Below are positions 18,332 through 27,387 of a DNA stretch of 64,000 nt, in pieces (the stretch's first letter is position 1; each line of letters starts with the position of its first letter). The position numbers and the translations under genes are program-made. This DNA is from Actinoalloteichus_B caeruleus (GTDB lineage Bacteria; Actinomycetota; Actinomycetes; Mycobacteriales; Pseudonocardiaceae). Below the pieces are notes generated by a model that searched no databases, had not been told where the DNA came from, and was given only the letters and a program-made list of their open reading frames with translations. Location: NCBI RefSeq assembly GCF_000718005.1, contig NZ_JODV01000008.1; one strand, 5' to 3'.

Positions 18332-20926
18332 TCACACGAGAGTTCTCGGTCGCACGGCGTTGGCCAGGTCCACCAGGGCGATGCGTTCCGCCCGGTCGTC
18401 GATGGTCCTGGCCAGACCGCGGTAGGCCTCCTCCAGTCCGAGCCGCAGGGAGTGGTCCCGGAACTCCCGCCCGAAGATCGGTCCCGGACGCGGGGCGCCG
18501 GCCGGCTGGGTCGCCCACCACGCGCGGGCGGCCAGCAGGACGGTGACGACCAGTCTGAGGCGCCGTTCGGTGTCCAGGGGGAGGGTGGCCAGGCGCTCGG
18601 CCGCCGCCATGAGGTCCTCCGACCGCACCTGGTGCGGCGATCGCCCGCCGACGCGGGCGCTGACAGCCGCGACCCGCGCACCCAGGTACTGGCTGGAGGT
18701 TTCCGGGACGGACTCCAGCACGGCGACCGCCCGGGGGTAGTCGTGCTGGACGAGCAGTACCCGGGCCAGGCCGAAGGCGGCGCTGACATAGGTGTGGTCC
18801 CCTTTCCAAACCTGCCGGTAGCGACGTTCGGCCTGCTGGATGGCCCCGTCCGCCTCGTCGGCGAGCGCGAGGGCGAGCTTGGGGGCCGTCTCGCCCGGTA
18901 CGCGCGCGTACACCCGGTCGAAGTGGTCTCGGGCCTCGCCGGTGCGCCCGGCGAGCAGCGCGGCCACGCCCTCGTACCAGGACGGCCGCCAGTCCTGGTC
19001 GGCGAGACCGGTCAGCTCGCCGAGCTCTCGCCGGGCCCCGTCGGGATCGCCCTCCTCCAGGTGCGCCCGCACGAGGCGCAGCCCGACCTCCGCCGTCCAC
19101 ACCGGCGCCGCGCGCAGCTGCGCGGGAGTGGCGTCCCGGACGCCGGCGAGGAAGCCGGCCGCCGGGTCGTCGGGGTCGACCAGCGTCACCGGGAGGAGGC
19201 GGGTGACCTCGGCGGGCTCGGGTGGGGTCGTCGTCAGCGCGATGTCCCGGCCCCGGTCGCCGCCGATGACCCCGCGTTCGTGGGTGAAGAGCGACGAGCG
19301 CCCTGGTGGGGGCTGTCGCCCCCGGAGCGCCAGCACCTCGCGCAACACGGCGCGCAGTTGCTCGGCCATCTCCCCGGCGTCGCGGAACCGCCGCGTCCGG
19401 TCGGGGTGGCACGCACGGCGGAGGAGGCGGTCGAAGGACTCGAACTCCACGAGCAGGGGAACGGTTCCGGGGTCCGGGAGGCTCTCCCGGTGTTCCTGGT
19501 TGTAGCCGGGGAACGGGAAGGACAGCACGGCCAGCAGCCGACCGACGGTGTAGAGGTCGGACTCCACGGAGGGGCCGAGCCGGGCGATCTCCGGGGCCTG
19601 GTACCCGACCGTGCCGTAGAAGGCCTCGTAGCGCTGGTCCAGGCGCAGCGCCCCGCCCATGTCGATGAGTTTGACCTGGTCGGGGGTGTGGATGACATTG
19701 TCGGGTTTCAGGTCGCAGTAGACCCACCCGTGGTCATGGAGGTAGCCGAGGGCGGGCAGGATCTCCAGCACGTAGGCGATCGCCTGTTCCAGGGGGAGCG
19801 TGGCGGACCGCCCCTGGGCGGATCGCCGCTGGTCGAGGAGTTCCCGCAGGGAGGGGCCGTCCACGTACTCCATGACGATGTAACCGGAGGTCTCCCCCGC
19901 ACCGGTCGGAGCCGGGGGCGGGTGCCGCACGACGTTGAGGATGTGCACGATGTTGGGGTGCTGGACCTCGGAGAGTGAGCGCTGTTCGTTGAGCTGGGAC
20001 TCCATCGCGTCGGCGCCCTCGCTGTTCAGCAGGCCCTTGAGCGCCACCCACCTGCCGTTGACGTTGCGGTCCCTGGCCAGGTACACCCAGCCGAAGCCCC
20101 CACGGGCGATCGGGCCGAGGACCTCGTACTGGCCGGCGACCACGTCGCCCCGCGCGAGTTTGGGGGTGAAGGAGAACCGGGCCCCGCAGTGCGGGCAGTA
20201 CCCCTCGGTCCGCCCCGGCCGGCCGCCCCTGCCTCGGCCCACCGGCTTCTCGCACCGGCTGTCGCTGCAGAACCTGCCGGACTCGGGCACCTCCGGGTCG
20301 AGGAGGACGGCCGCGCTGGGGTCACGCGGCGGCACCTGGGGTACCTCGACGAGGCCACCGCCCAGCAGCCCGCGTCCGCTGGTGCGGGTGGAGGTCCGGT
20401 CGGAGCCGGCCGCCGGGCCTTGCCCGGCCGGCGTCGGTCGTGTCCCGCGCCCCGTCCGTTCGGGGGTTCCCGCGAGGGCGGTGAGCACCGTGCGGTCCAC
20501 GCCCTTCGCCGAGTCACCGGGCCGGGCGGATGCCCCCTGGGGGGCCGCTCGCGGGGGTTCGGGTACCTGCGGTGCGGGTGTGTTCTCGGCGGGTGGCGCG
20601 GCTCCCACCGCCGCGGGTGGTACCCGGCTCACCCCGGCCTGACCGGGCGGTGCCGGTCGCGCTCCCCCCGCCGGCGCGGAGCGCTCCGCCCCCCTGCCCA
20701 GGGGTGGCCGGGGTGGCGCGGGCTCCACGGCGTCCAGCCGGGCGGACACCCGGGAGGGGCGGTCTCCCCGTTCGGGGACGTCCTCGACGGGCGTCAACCG
20801 GCCGGTGAGGGAGGTCCGCTGGTCCCCCGATGTCGCGGTGGCGTGCCCGCAACGGTCGCAGTAGCCCTCCCGAACCCGGCCGCCGCACCCCGGTCTGGGG
20901 CAATCGCCGGTGAGCGCGGGCGTCAT
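18332..20926 (-). CDS. pknG: PknG-type Ser/Thr protein kinase with TPR domain
   Basis: 864 aa soluble kinase, larger than the ~750 aa of mycobacterial PknG. Order: N-terminal zinc ribbon (CPRPGCGG...YCDRCGHA, residues ~9-28), a low-complexity Pro/Ala region, a rubredoxin-like module (FCSDSRC...YCPHCG), the kinase domain with GGFGWVY, VALKGL, the PknG-type catalytic loop VYCDLKPDN (no Arg before Asp) and DMG for DFG, then a C-terminal TPR-like helical region. ATG 20926 has a GGTGGAG ribosome site; an upstream GTG (20971) is possible. It follows glnH, as in mycobacteria, where GlnX-GlnH-PknG senses amino acids and controls 2-oxoglutarate metabolism. Confidence 0.94.
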   Translation of the reverse strand: MTPALTGDCPRPGCGGRVREGYCDRCGHATATSGDQRTSLTGRLTPVEDVPERGDRPSRVSARLDAVEPAPPRPPLGRGAERSAPAGGARPAPPGQAGVSRVPPAAVGAAPPAENTPAPQVPEPPRAAPQGASARPGDSAKGVDRTVLTALAGTPERTGRGTRPTPAGQGPAAGSDRTSTRTSGRGLLGGGLVEVPQVPPRDPSAAVLLDPEVPESGRFCSDSRCEKPVGRGRGGRPGRTEGYCPHCGARFSFTPKLARGDVVAGQYEVLGPIARGGFGWVYLARDRNVNGRWVALKGLLNSEGADAMESQLNEQRSLSEVQHPNIVHILNVVRHPPPAPTGAGETSGYIVMEYVDGPSLRELLDQRRSAQGRSATLPLEQAIAYVLEILPALGYLHDHGWVYCDLKPDNVIHTPDQVKLIDMGGALRLDQRYEAFYGTVGYQAPEIARLGPSVESDLYTVGRLLAVLSFPFPGYNQEHRESLPDPGTVPLLVEFESFDRLLRRACHPDRTRRFRDAGEMAEQLRAVLREVLALRGRQPPPGRSSLFTHERGVIGGDRGRDIALTTTPPEPAEVTRLLPVTLVDPDDPAAGFLAGVRDATPAQLRAAPVWTAEVGLRLVRAHLEEGDPDGARRELGELTGLADQDWRPSWYEGVAALLAGRTGEARDHFDRVYARVPGETAPKLALALADEADGAIQQAERRYRQVWKGDHTYVSAAFGLARVLLVQHDYPRAVAVLESVPETSSQYLGARVAAVSARVGGRSPHQVRSEDLMAAAERLATLPLDTERRLRLVVTVLLAARAWWATQPAGAPRPGPIFGREFRDHSLRLGLEEAYRGLARTIDDRAERIALVDLANAVRPRTLV

Positions 20927-21035
20927 CGGTGGCTCCACCGGCGGTGGCCGGCCGGGTTGCGGTGGAACCACCGACCGCTGGCTGGGCCGGTCTCACGGAG
21001 AAGAGGCATCGCACGACCTCCTGGGGTGGGCACGG

Positions 21036-22055
21036 TCAGTCCCGGTACCGGGGCTCGGGAGGTGGGGAGACCCGTCCGAGGGGGCCGGCGAGCCAGTCGT
21101 CGTACAGGCGCTGCCAGGTGCCGTCGGCCCGCATCCGCTCCAACACTCCGTTCGCGAAGCGGACGAAGTCCTCCGCCTCGCGGTTGAACGCCATCCCGTA
21201 GGGCTCGGACGAGAAGGGCTCGCCCACGACCTTCAGGTTCGGGTCCTGGGCCACCATCCCGGCCAGGATGGTGTCGTCGGTGGACACCGCGTCCACCTGC
21301 TGTCGTTGCAGCATCACCAGGCAGTCGGACCAGTGCGGCACGGCGGTGACCAGCGGTCCGTCCCGCAGTTCCACCAGTCGGCGCAGCGAGGTGGACGCGG
21401 TGGCCGAGCAGACCCGGTGCCCCGCCAGGTCCTCCTTGCCGGTGATGTCCTCGTTGTCCTGCGGTACGACGATCCGCTGCCGGGCGAGGAGGTAGGTGGT
21501 GGAGAACAGCACCTCCTGCCACCGTTCGCAGGTCGCCGTCATGGTGCGGACGACGATGTCGACCTGGGGCTGGTCCGCTTCCTCGCTACCCTCCTCCGGC
21601 TCGACGAGCACCTTGGTCCGCTGGTCGGAGGTGATGGTCACCCACTTGATGCGGTCGTCGACGTCGTCCGTTCCGAACAGCGCTCTGGCGATCTCCCGCA
21701 CCATCTCGATGTCGAAGCCGTCGATGCGGTTGGTCGCCGGGTCGCGGTAGCCCATCAGGTTGGTCGTCTGGTCGACGCCGGCACGCAGGAACCCGTCCTC
21801 CACGATGCGCGCCATGGTGGACCCGGGCGGCATCTGGCCCGGCGCCGGGAGGACGGGGGTGGGCCGGAAGCTCCGGGTGGGATCGCAGTCCGTGTCGATC
21901 TCGGGCGCCGGTGGCAGGCTCGTGACCTGGCTGGCCCCGACGGGAACCGGCGCCTCGACGGAGGCGGGTGGGGAGGGCAGCGCGGACGGGGTGGCCGCGC
22001 AGGAGGTGAGCAGCCCGGACACCGCCGCGATCGCGAGAACGCGTCTCCTGGTCAT
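21036..22055 (-). CDS. glnH: GlnH-like lipoprotein, amino-acid-binding sensor
   Basis: 339 aa. A lipoprotein signal (MTRRRVLAIAAVSGLLTSC) with Cys19 as lipidation site is followed by a Pro-rich linker and a type-3 periplasmic amino-acid-binding domain (GFDIEMVREIARALFG; ...VDIVVRTMTATCERW). In mycobacteria GlnH binds aspartate/glutamate and signals through GlnX to PknG rather than serving a transporter; no permease or ATPase gene lies nearby here either. The ATG overlaps the glnX stop (ATGA), so the two are coupled. Confidence 0.92.
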   Translation of the reverse strand: MTRRRVLAIAAVSGLLTSCAATPSALPSPPASVEAPVPVGASQVTSLPPAPEIDTDCDPTRSFRPTPVLPAPGQMPPGSTMARIVEDGFLRAGVDQTTNLMGYRDPATNRIDGFDIEMVREIARALFGTDDVDDRIKWVTITSDQRTKVLVEPEEGSEEADQPQVDIVVRTMTATCERWQEVLFSTTYLLARQRIVVPQDNEDITGKEDLAGHRVCSATASTSLRRLVELRDGPLVTAVPHWSDCLVMLQRQQVDAVSTDDTILAGMVAQDPNLKVVGEPFSSEPYGMAFNREAEDFVRFANGVLERMRADGTWQRLYDDWLAGPLGRVSPPPEPRYRD

Positions 22056-23419
22056 CGGTACTCCCTCACCCGCTGTCCGATCCCGACGACGGATCCCGTG
22101 GCGACGAGCGCGGCGAGCACGAGTGCGGCGGGGACCTGGCCGGGGAGCAGGGACTGCGCCTGGGCGGCGCGGACGGCGAACTCGTCGCGGGTCACCTCGA
22201 CGGCGTCGTGGAGGCCGCGTTCGACGCTGCCGAAGTCCGCCCCGGTCCCGCCGGTCCCGTCCCCCGAGGTGGTGCCGTGGCCCACCGTCACCGCCACCGC
22301 CTCGTCGTACTCGCCGCGCCGGTCGTGGTCCCGGGCGACCCCGTAGCCCCGCAGCCAGGAACGCGCCGCCCTCGTCGCCTCCTCGACGGAGTGCCGCACC
22401 CGGTCGTCCGTGGCCATCTCCCTGGCCCGCCCCAACAACCCGCTGTTCCCGTCCTCACCCAACAGGTGGGCGAAGGCGGTGTCGAAGTCCTCCTCGTACT
22501 CCTGCCCCGTCCCCTGGGCGACGAGGACGAGGGTCTCCCCGGTCCGTGCCTCCAGGGCGGCGATCCGGGCGCTGGCCAGCACGTTGACCTGGTCGGAGCC
22601 GTGCACCCTGCTGTCCTCCAGGTGCCCGGCCACACTGAGGTGGGACAGCACCAACCACCCCAGCCAGGCGACGGCGGCCAGGGTCGCGCCGACGAGCCCG
22701 ATGTTGAACACCCGCCGCGTCCGGCGGTGGAGGTACAGCTGGGCACCGACGAGCCCGGCCAGGAGCACCAGTCCGGACGTCACCTCCGCCACCGGTGGCG
22801 CGGCGGCGCGTTCCCGGTCGGCCGAGACCGCCGCCGACTCCCCCTGGTACAGCTCCCGGGCCTCGGGCAGCATGTCCTGTTGCATCAGCCCACCCGAGGC
22901 CAACCGGAGGTAGGCGGCTCCGACCGGGTTCCCCTGGCGGTGGTTCGCCCGTGCCGTCTCGACCAGGCCGGCGTAGATCGGTAACTGGGCGGCCAGGCGG
23001 GTCACCGGAGCGGCGTCCGCTCCGGCCGCGTCCACGCCGTGCGCCGCCCGGGTGAGGGCCGCGGCCGCCCGGGCGATGTTCAGCGAGTACCGGTCACGCA
23101 CCTCGGCCGGCTCCGTGCCGCCGGTGAGGAACGAGGTCGCCGCCGTCGCGTCCGCGTCGGAGAGCGCCGCGTAGAGGTCCTGGGCGGCGACGCTGAGGGG
23201 CTCGCTCCTCGTGACGAGTTCGTCGAGCGCCACCGCCTTGCGGTGCGCCCCGATCGCCCCGACCAGGCCGGCGAGGACACTGGCGACGACGAGGCCCACG
23301 GCGATGAGCGACAGGCGTCCCGGTGTGGTGTGCCACCCGCTGAACGCCCCACGCGATCGGCGGCGTCGGAGCCGGCGAGCGGGACGTGGGGAGGTGACCG
23401 GCGTCGCCGGTCCGGTCAC
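22052..23419 (-). CDS. glnX: GlnX-like membrane sensor
   Basis: 455 aa with about four membrane helices: one near the N-terminus, two in the middle (ending GLVLLAGLVGAQLYL and GLVGATLAAVAWLGWLV) and one at the C-terminus, leaving two mostly helical external domains. This matches the topology of mycobacterial GlnX (Rv0412c), which couples GlnH to PknG. GTG 23419 has AGGTGG 6 nt upstream; an in-frame GTG at 23515 would add 32 residues and cannot be excluded. First gene of the signalling operon. Confidence 0.85.
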   Translation of the reverse strand: MTGPATPVTSPRPARRLRRRRSRGAFSGWHTTPGRLSLIAVGLVVASVLAGLVGAIGAHRKAVALDELVTRSEPLSVAAQDLYAALSDADATAATSFLTGGTEPAEVRDRYSLNIARAAAALTRAAHGVDAAGADAAPVTRLAAQLPIYAGLVETARANHRQGNPVGAAYLRLASGGLMQQDMLPEARELYQGESAAVSADRERAAAPPVAEVTSGLVLLAGLVGAQLYLHRRTRRVFNIGLVGATLAAVAWLGWLVLSHLSVAGHLEDSRVHGSDQVNVLASARIAALEARTGETLVLVAQGTGQEYEEDFDTAFAHLLGEDGNSGLLGRAREMATDDRVRHSVEEATRAARSWLRGYGVARDHDRRGEYDEAVAVTVGHGTTSGDGTGGTGADFGSVERGLHDAVEVTRDEFAVRAAQAQSLLPGQVPAALVLAALVATGSVVGIGQRVREYR

Positions 23420-23657
23420 CGTGCCCCACCTCGCCCCGGCCGAGCGGGTTGAGCGGGTGGGGTCCGCTGGTCCACCGGAAGCTCGCCGGACCCCGCCGGA
23501 CGCCGCGCAGACCACACCACCGCACTCACATCCTCACGAACTGGAACCCTCTCGCGTCGTAGTCGCGACAATACCGAGCGGTGTCATGGGCCACACCGGT
23601 TTGGATCAATTCCGTGGACACTCGGGACTTCACCGGCGGCCATCCGGTGTGGACACC

Positions 23658-24914
23658 TCAGGAGGTGGCCGCCTGGACCGCCTCCTGCCACCGGGTGAGG
23701 GCGTCGTCCACCTGCTCGGCGTTGACGACCAGCGGCGGGATCATCCGTACCGTGTTGCCGTGGGCGCCGCAGGTGAGGAGGAGCAGTCCCCGGTCCGCGG
23801 CCTCCTTGTGCGCCCGCTGCGCCAGGTCGGGCCGGGGCTCGCCGTCGGCGCCGGTGAACTCGACACCGATCATGAGGCCGAGGCCCCGGACGTCGCCGAT
23901 GGTGGCGTGGTCGACCGCGATCTTCCTGGTCCCCTCCAACAGCCGGCGTCCCATCTCCTCGGCGTTCTCGACGAGGGCCTCGCTCCGGATCACCTCCAGG
24001 GTGGCGATCGCGGCGGCGCAGGCGACCGCGTTGCCGCCGTAGGTGCCCCCCTGCGAGCCCGGCCACGCCTGGCTCATCAGTTCCGCCGGCGCGGCGATGG
24101 CCGAGAGCGGGAAGCCGCTGGCGAGGCCTTTCGCGGTGATGAGGATGTCCGGGCGGACCCCGCCGTGGTGCTCGTGGCCCCAGAACCGGCCGGTGCGGCC
24201 GAAGCCCGTCTGGACCTCGTCGAGGATGAGCAGGACACCGTGTTCGTCGGCCCGCTGGCGCAGTCCGGCCAGGAACCCCGCCGGGGCCGGCACGTAGCCG
24301 CCTTCGCCGAGGACCGGTTCGACCATGAAGGCGGCGGTGTCCGCGGGTGCGCTGACGGTCCGGAGCAGGTAGTCCAGCTCGCGGAGGGCGAACTCCACCG
24401 CCTGCTCCTCCGACCAGCCGTAGCGGTAGGCGAAGGGGTAGGGCGAGACGGCCGCCCCCGGCATCAGCGGGCCCAGGCCGGCGCGGAACTTGGTCCCGGC
24501 GGTCGTGAGGGCCGCCGCTCCCATCGTCCTCCCGTGGAACCCGCCCTGGAAGACCACGATGTTCTGCCGGCCCGTCACGTGCCGTGCCAGGCGTACCGAG
24601 GCCTCGACGGCCTCGCTCCCGGAGTTGAGGTAGAAGACCGAGTCCAGCCCCGCAGGGAGGACCTCGCCGAGCCGTTCGGTGAGTTCGAGCAGCGGTTCGT
24701 GCAGCACCGTCGTGTACTGGCCGTGGATGAGCTTCCCGACCTGGCGCTGCGCGGCCTCGACCACCCGGGGGTGGCAGTGCCCGGTGTTGACAACGCCGAT
24801 TCCGGAGGTGAAGTCCAGGTAGGTCCGGTCCTCCGCGTCGTAGAGGTACACCCCGGAACCTCGGACGGCTCGCACCGGAGTGGCCTGCTTGAGCTGAGGA
24901 GAGAGCTGGGCCAT
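23658..24914 (-). CDS. Class III aminotransferase (4-aminobutyrate/ornithine type)
   Basis: 418 aa PLP-dependent transaminase of the GABA/acetylornithine/beta-alanine group. LILDEVQTGFGRTG holds the PLP-contacting Asp; the Schiff-base lysine is in ITAKGLASGFP; GGTYGGNAVACAAA closes the active site. It should transfer an omega-amino group to an oxo-acid, giving an aldehyde for the divergent dehydrogenase at 25009. ATG 24914 is about 20 bp from the shared operator (24935-24946), and a -10 TACAGT (24927-24932) suggests a very short leader. Exact amine substrate unknown. Confidence 0.9.
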   Translation of the reverse strand: MAQLSPQLKQATPVRAVRGSGVYLYDAEDRTYLDFTSGIGVVNTGHCHPRVVEAAQRQVGKLIHGQYTTVLHEPLLELTERLGEVLPAGLDSVFYLNSGSEAVEASVRLARHVTGRQNIVVFQGGFHGRTMGAAALTTAGTKFRAGLGPLMPGAAVSPYPFAYRYGWSEEQAVEFALRELDYLLRTVSAPADTAAFMVEPVLGEGGYVPAPAGFLAGLRQRADEHGVLLILDEVQTGFGRTGRFWGHEHHGGVRPDILITAKGLASGFPLSAIAAPAELMSQAWPGSQGGTYGGNAVACAAAIATLEVIRSEALVENAEEMGRRLLEGTRKIAVDHATIGDVRGLGLMIGVEFTGADGEPRPDLAQRAHKEAADRGLLLLTCGAHGNTVRMIPPLVVNAEQVDDALTRWQEAVQAATS

Positions 24915-24934
24915 GATCGCACTCCCACTGTAGG

Positions 24935-24946
24935 ATTGTCGACAAT
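24935..24946. promoter_or_regulatory. GntR/FCD operator 1 (aminotransferase / ALDH divergent region)
   Basis: ATTGTCGACAAT, a perfect palindrome (14 bp counting the flanking G and C), preceded by TAG so that TAGGAT reads toward the aldehyde dehydrogenase. The same TAGGATTGT-ACAAT element recurs at 28220 and 29647. The TGTCGACA core has the GT-N2-AC form typical of GntR-family sites. Confidence 0.75.
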
Positions 24947-24953
24947 CATCGTC

Positions 24954-24979
24954 CATGCAACCATCCCAGCGGTTGCATG
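24954..24979. promoter_or_regulatory. Inverted repeat in the ALDH leader
   Basis: CATGCAACC and GGTTGCATG are perfect 9-bp arms around an 8-nt loop, between operator 1 and the ribosome site at 24991. It could be a second operator or an mRNA hairpin. Confidence 0.5.
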
Positions 24980-25008
24980 TCCACACCCGCGGAGGGAAGG
25001 TCGGGATC

Positions 25009-26499
25009 ATGACCGGTACCCAGCAGCACGCCACCGCACGGGGCGATCTCCTCGCCCACACCCCGAAGGACCTGTTCATCGACGGCGAGTGGGTGCCGGC
25101 CACGGGCGGGGCCACCTTCGAGGTCCGGGACCCGGCGAGCGGGGAACTCCTCTGCGAGGTGGCGGACGCCTCGCCCTCGGACGGGACCGCGGCCCTCGAC
25201 GCCGCCGTCGCCGCGCAGGCCTCCTGGGCGGCCCACCCGCCCAGGGAGCGCGGGGAGATCCTGCGCCGGGCGTTCGAGGAGCTCATGCGCCGCCAGGACG
25301 AGCTCGCCGTGCTGATGACGAGGGAGAACGGCAAGCCCCTCGCCGACGCGCGCGGCGAGATCGCCTACGCGGCGGAGTTCTTCCGCTGGTTCTCCGAGGA
25401 GGCGGTCCGCATCGACGGCGGCTACCAGGTCGCCCCCAACGGGGCCAGCCGTTTCCTGGTCATGCGCCAACCGGTCGGCCCCTGCCTCTTCGTCACGCCG
25501 TGGAACTTCCCGATGGCGATGGGGACGAGGAAGATCGGCCCCGCCATCGCCGCCGGCTGCACCATGGTGATCAAACCCGCGCACCAGACCCCGCTGTCGA
25601 TGCTCGCCCTCGCGGGCATCCTCAAGGACGCGGGGCTGCCCCCCGGGGTGCTCAACGTGGTGCCGGCGACGGACGCGGGCGGTGTGGTCGAACCGCTCAT
25701 CCGCGACCCGAGGGCGCGGAAGATCTCCTTCACCGGTTCCACCGCCGTGGGGCGGCGGCTCATCGAGCAGTCCGCGCAGCAGGTCCTGCGGGTGTCGATG
25801 GAACTGGGTGGCAACGCCCCGTTCGTCGTCTTCGACGACGCCGACCTCGACGCGGCGGTGGACGGCGCGATGACCGCCAAGATGCGCAACATGGGCGAGG
25901 CCTGCACCGCGGCCAACCGCATCTACGCCCAGCGGGGCGTCGCCGAGGAGTTCGGGCGGCGGCTGGCCGAGCGGATGAGCGCGCTCCGCCTCGGTCCCGG
26001 TGTGGAGGACAGCACCCAGGTCGGTCCGTTGATCGATGCCCGGGCGCAGGAGAAGGTCCGCACCCTGGTGCGGGACGCCGTGGACCGCGGGGCCCGGGTC
26101 GTGGTGGGAGGTGACGTGCCCACCGACGAACGACTGCGCGGCGGTCACTTCTTCACGCCGACGGTGTTGCAGGACGTGCCGTGGGAGGCCCGGATGTCGT
26201 CGGAGGAGATCTTCGGCCCGGTCGCCCCGATCTCGGCGTTCGACACCGAGGAGGAGGCGTTGTCAGCCGCGAACAACACGGAGTACGGCCTCGTCAGCTA
26301 CGTCTACACCCGGGACCTCGCCAGGGGCCTGCGCATGGCCGAGGGCCTGGAGACCGGCATGGTGGGTCTGAACCAGGGCCTGGTGTCCAACCCGGCGGCG
26401 CCCTTCGGCGGGATCAAGCACTCGGGCGTCGGACGCGAGGGCGGTCACACCGGCATCGACGAGTTCCTGGAGACGAAGCTGGTGAACATCGGCTTCTGA
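25009..26499 (+). CDS. NAD(P)-dependent aldehyde dehydrogenase (succinate-semialdehyde type)
   Basis: 496 aa, a complete aldehyde dehydrogenase: oxyanion Asn in PWNFPMAM, general base Glu in VSMELGGNAP, catalytic Cys in MGEACTAANR and the EEIFGPVAP cofactor motif. The overall look is GabD-like (succinate-semialdehyde dehydrogenase). With the divergent aminotransferase it should turn an omega-amino acid such as GABA into a dicarboxylate. ATG 25009 has a strong GGAGGGAAGG ribosome site; an upstream in-frame ATG at 24955 falls in the inverted repeat and lacks one. Confidence 0.92.
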   Translation: MTGTQQHATARGDLLAHTPKDLFIDGEWVPATGGATFEVRDPASGELLCEVADASPSDGTAALDAAVAAQASWAAHPPRERGEILRRAFEELMRRQDELAVLMTRENGKPLADARGEIAYAAEFFRWFSEEAVRIDGGYQVAPNGASRFLVMRQPVGPCLFVTPWNFPMAMGTRKIGPAIAAGCTMVIKPAHQTPLSMLALAGILKDAGLPPGVLNVVPATDAGGVVEPLIRDPRARKISFTGSTAVGRRLIEQSAQQVLRVSMELGGNAPFVVFDDADLDAAVDGAMTAKMRNMGEACTAANRIYAQRGVAEEFGRRLAERMSALRLGPGVEDSTQVGPLIDARAQEKVRTLVRDAVDRGARVVVGGDVPTDERLRGGHFFTPTVLQDVPWEARMSSEEIFGPVAPISAFDTEEEALSAANNTEYGLVSYVYTRDLARGLRMAEGLETGMVGLNQGLVSNPAAPFGGIKHSGVGREGGHTGIDEFLETKLVNIGF

Positions 26500-26664
26500 G
26501 GCTCCGCTCGGGAGGCCATCCCGCCGGCCGTCCCACCTCCGCGTGGCCCTCCTGGCGGTAGGTCCGCCCGGCACCACCGCCGGTGCGCGCCCGGGGGCCG
26601 GGCCCGGCCGCGCGCCGCACGGAGCCGAACGCTCAAGCGGCGCCGGCCGGACCTCGGACGGACC

Positions 26665-27345
26665 TCAGGAGGCGCTCGTCAGGCGCTCCACCGCCTCGGT
26701 CATGTGCGCTTCCAGCCGCTCCAGCAGCAGCCGTTCGTCCCCCTGTTCGATGGCGTCCACCAGGAGGCGGTGTTCCTCGACGGTGTCCCCGGAAGGCCGG
26801 TAGGTCTCCTGGAGCGCGGTGAGGCACATCCTGGTCTCCACCAGCAGGGTCTGCGCCATGCGCTCCAGCCGCTGACTGCCCGACACGGCGACCAGGCGCT
26901 GGTGGAACAGTTGGTCGGCATCACTGAAGGCGATCCGGTCGTCGGCGGCAGCGGCGGCCACCATCCGCTGGTGGGCGGAGGTCAGCTCCGACACGGCGAG
27001 GGCGCGGTCGCCCCGCATGATGAGCTGGCAGGCCGCGCCCTCCACCGCGAGCCTTGCCGTGTAGACGTCGCGGATCTCCTCCTCGTCCAGGGTGCTGACG
27101 AAGAGGCCCCGGTGCGGTTCGCTGCGCAGCAGGCCCTCCTGCACCAGCCGCTGCATGGCCTCGCGCAGCGGCCCACGGCTCACGCCCAGCCGGTTGGCCA
27201 GGTCGATCTCACCCAGTTGACTGCCCGGCGGGAGCCCGCCGTGCATGATGGCCTCCCGCAGCCGTTCCGCGACGATCTCCGCCGTGGACCTGCGCGCGAG
27301 TGGCGCGATTCCGCCCGGTGTCGTGTCCTCCGTCAGGCTGACCAC
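26665..27345 (-). CDS. GntR-family (FCD/FadR-type) transcriptional repressor
   Basis: 226 aa. N-terminal GntR winged helix (residues ~20-85, with LGEIDLANRLGVSRGPLREAMQRL) and a C-terminal all-helical FCD domain (from ~95) with metal/ligand residues (FSDADQLFHQRLV, THL-type histidines). GTG 27345. It is the second gene of an operon with the racemase-like gene (42 bp gap), so its own promoter carries operator 2 and autorepression is likely. It is the obvious candidate to bind all three ATTGTCGACAAT sites and to sense a pathway acid. Confidence 0.92.
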   Translation of the reverse strand: MVSLTEDTTPGGIAPLARRSTAEIVAERLREAIMHGGLPPGSQLGEIDLANRLGVSRGPLREAMQRLVQEGLLRSEPHRGLFVSTLDEEEIRDVYTARLAVEGAACQLIMRGDRALAVSELTSAHQRMVAAAAADDRIAFSDADQLFHQRLVAVSGSQRLERMAQTLLVETRMCLTALQETYRPSGDTVEEHRLLVDAIEQGDERLLLERLEAHMTEAVERLTSAS

Positions 27346-27387
27346 GTCACCCTCTCCTCCCCACCGGGCGGTCGTCCCCGCCCGGCC

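Noticed and set aside
23560..23580. CGACAAT half-site resembling the island operator
   Set aside because: Only one half of the palindrome is present, so it is not counted as a fourth site.
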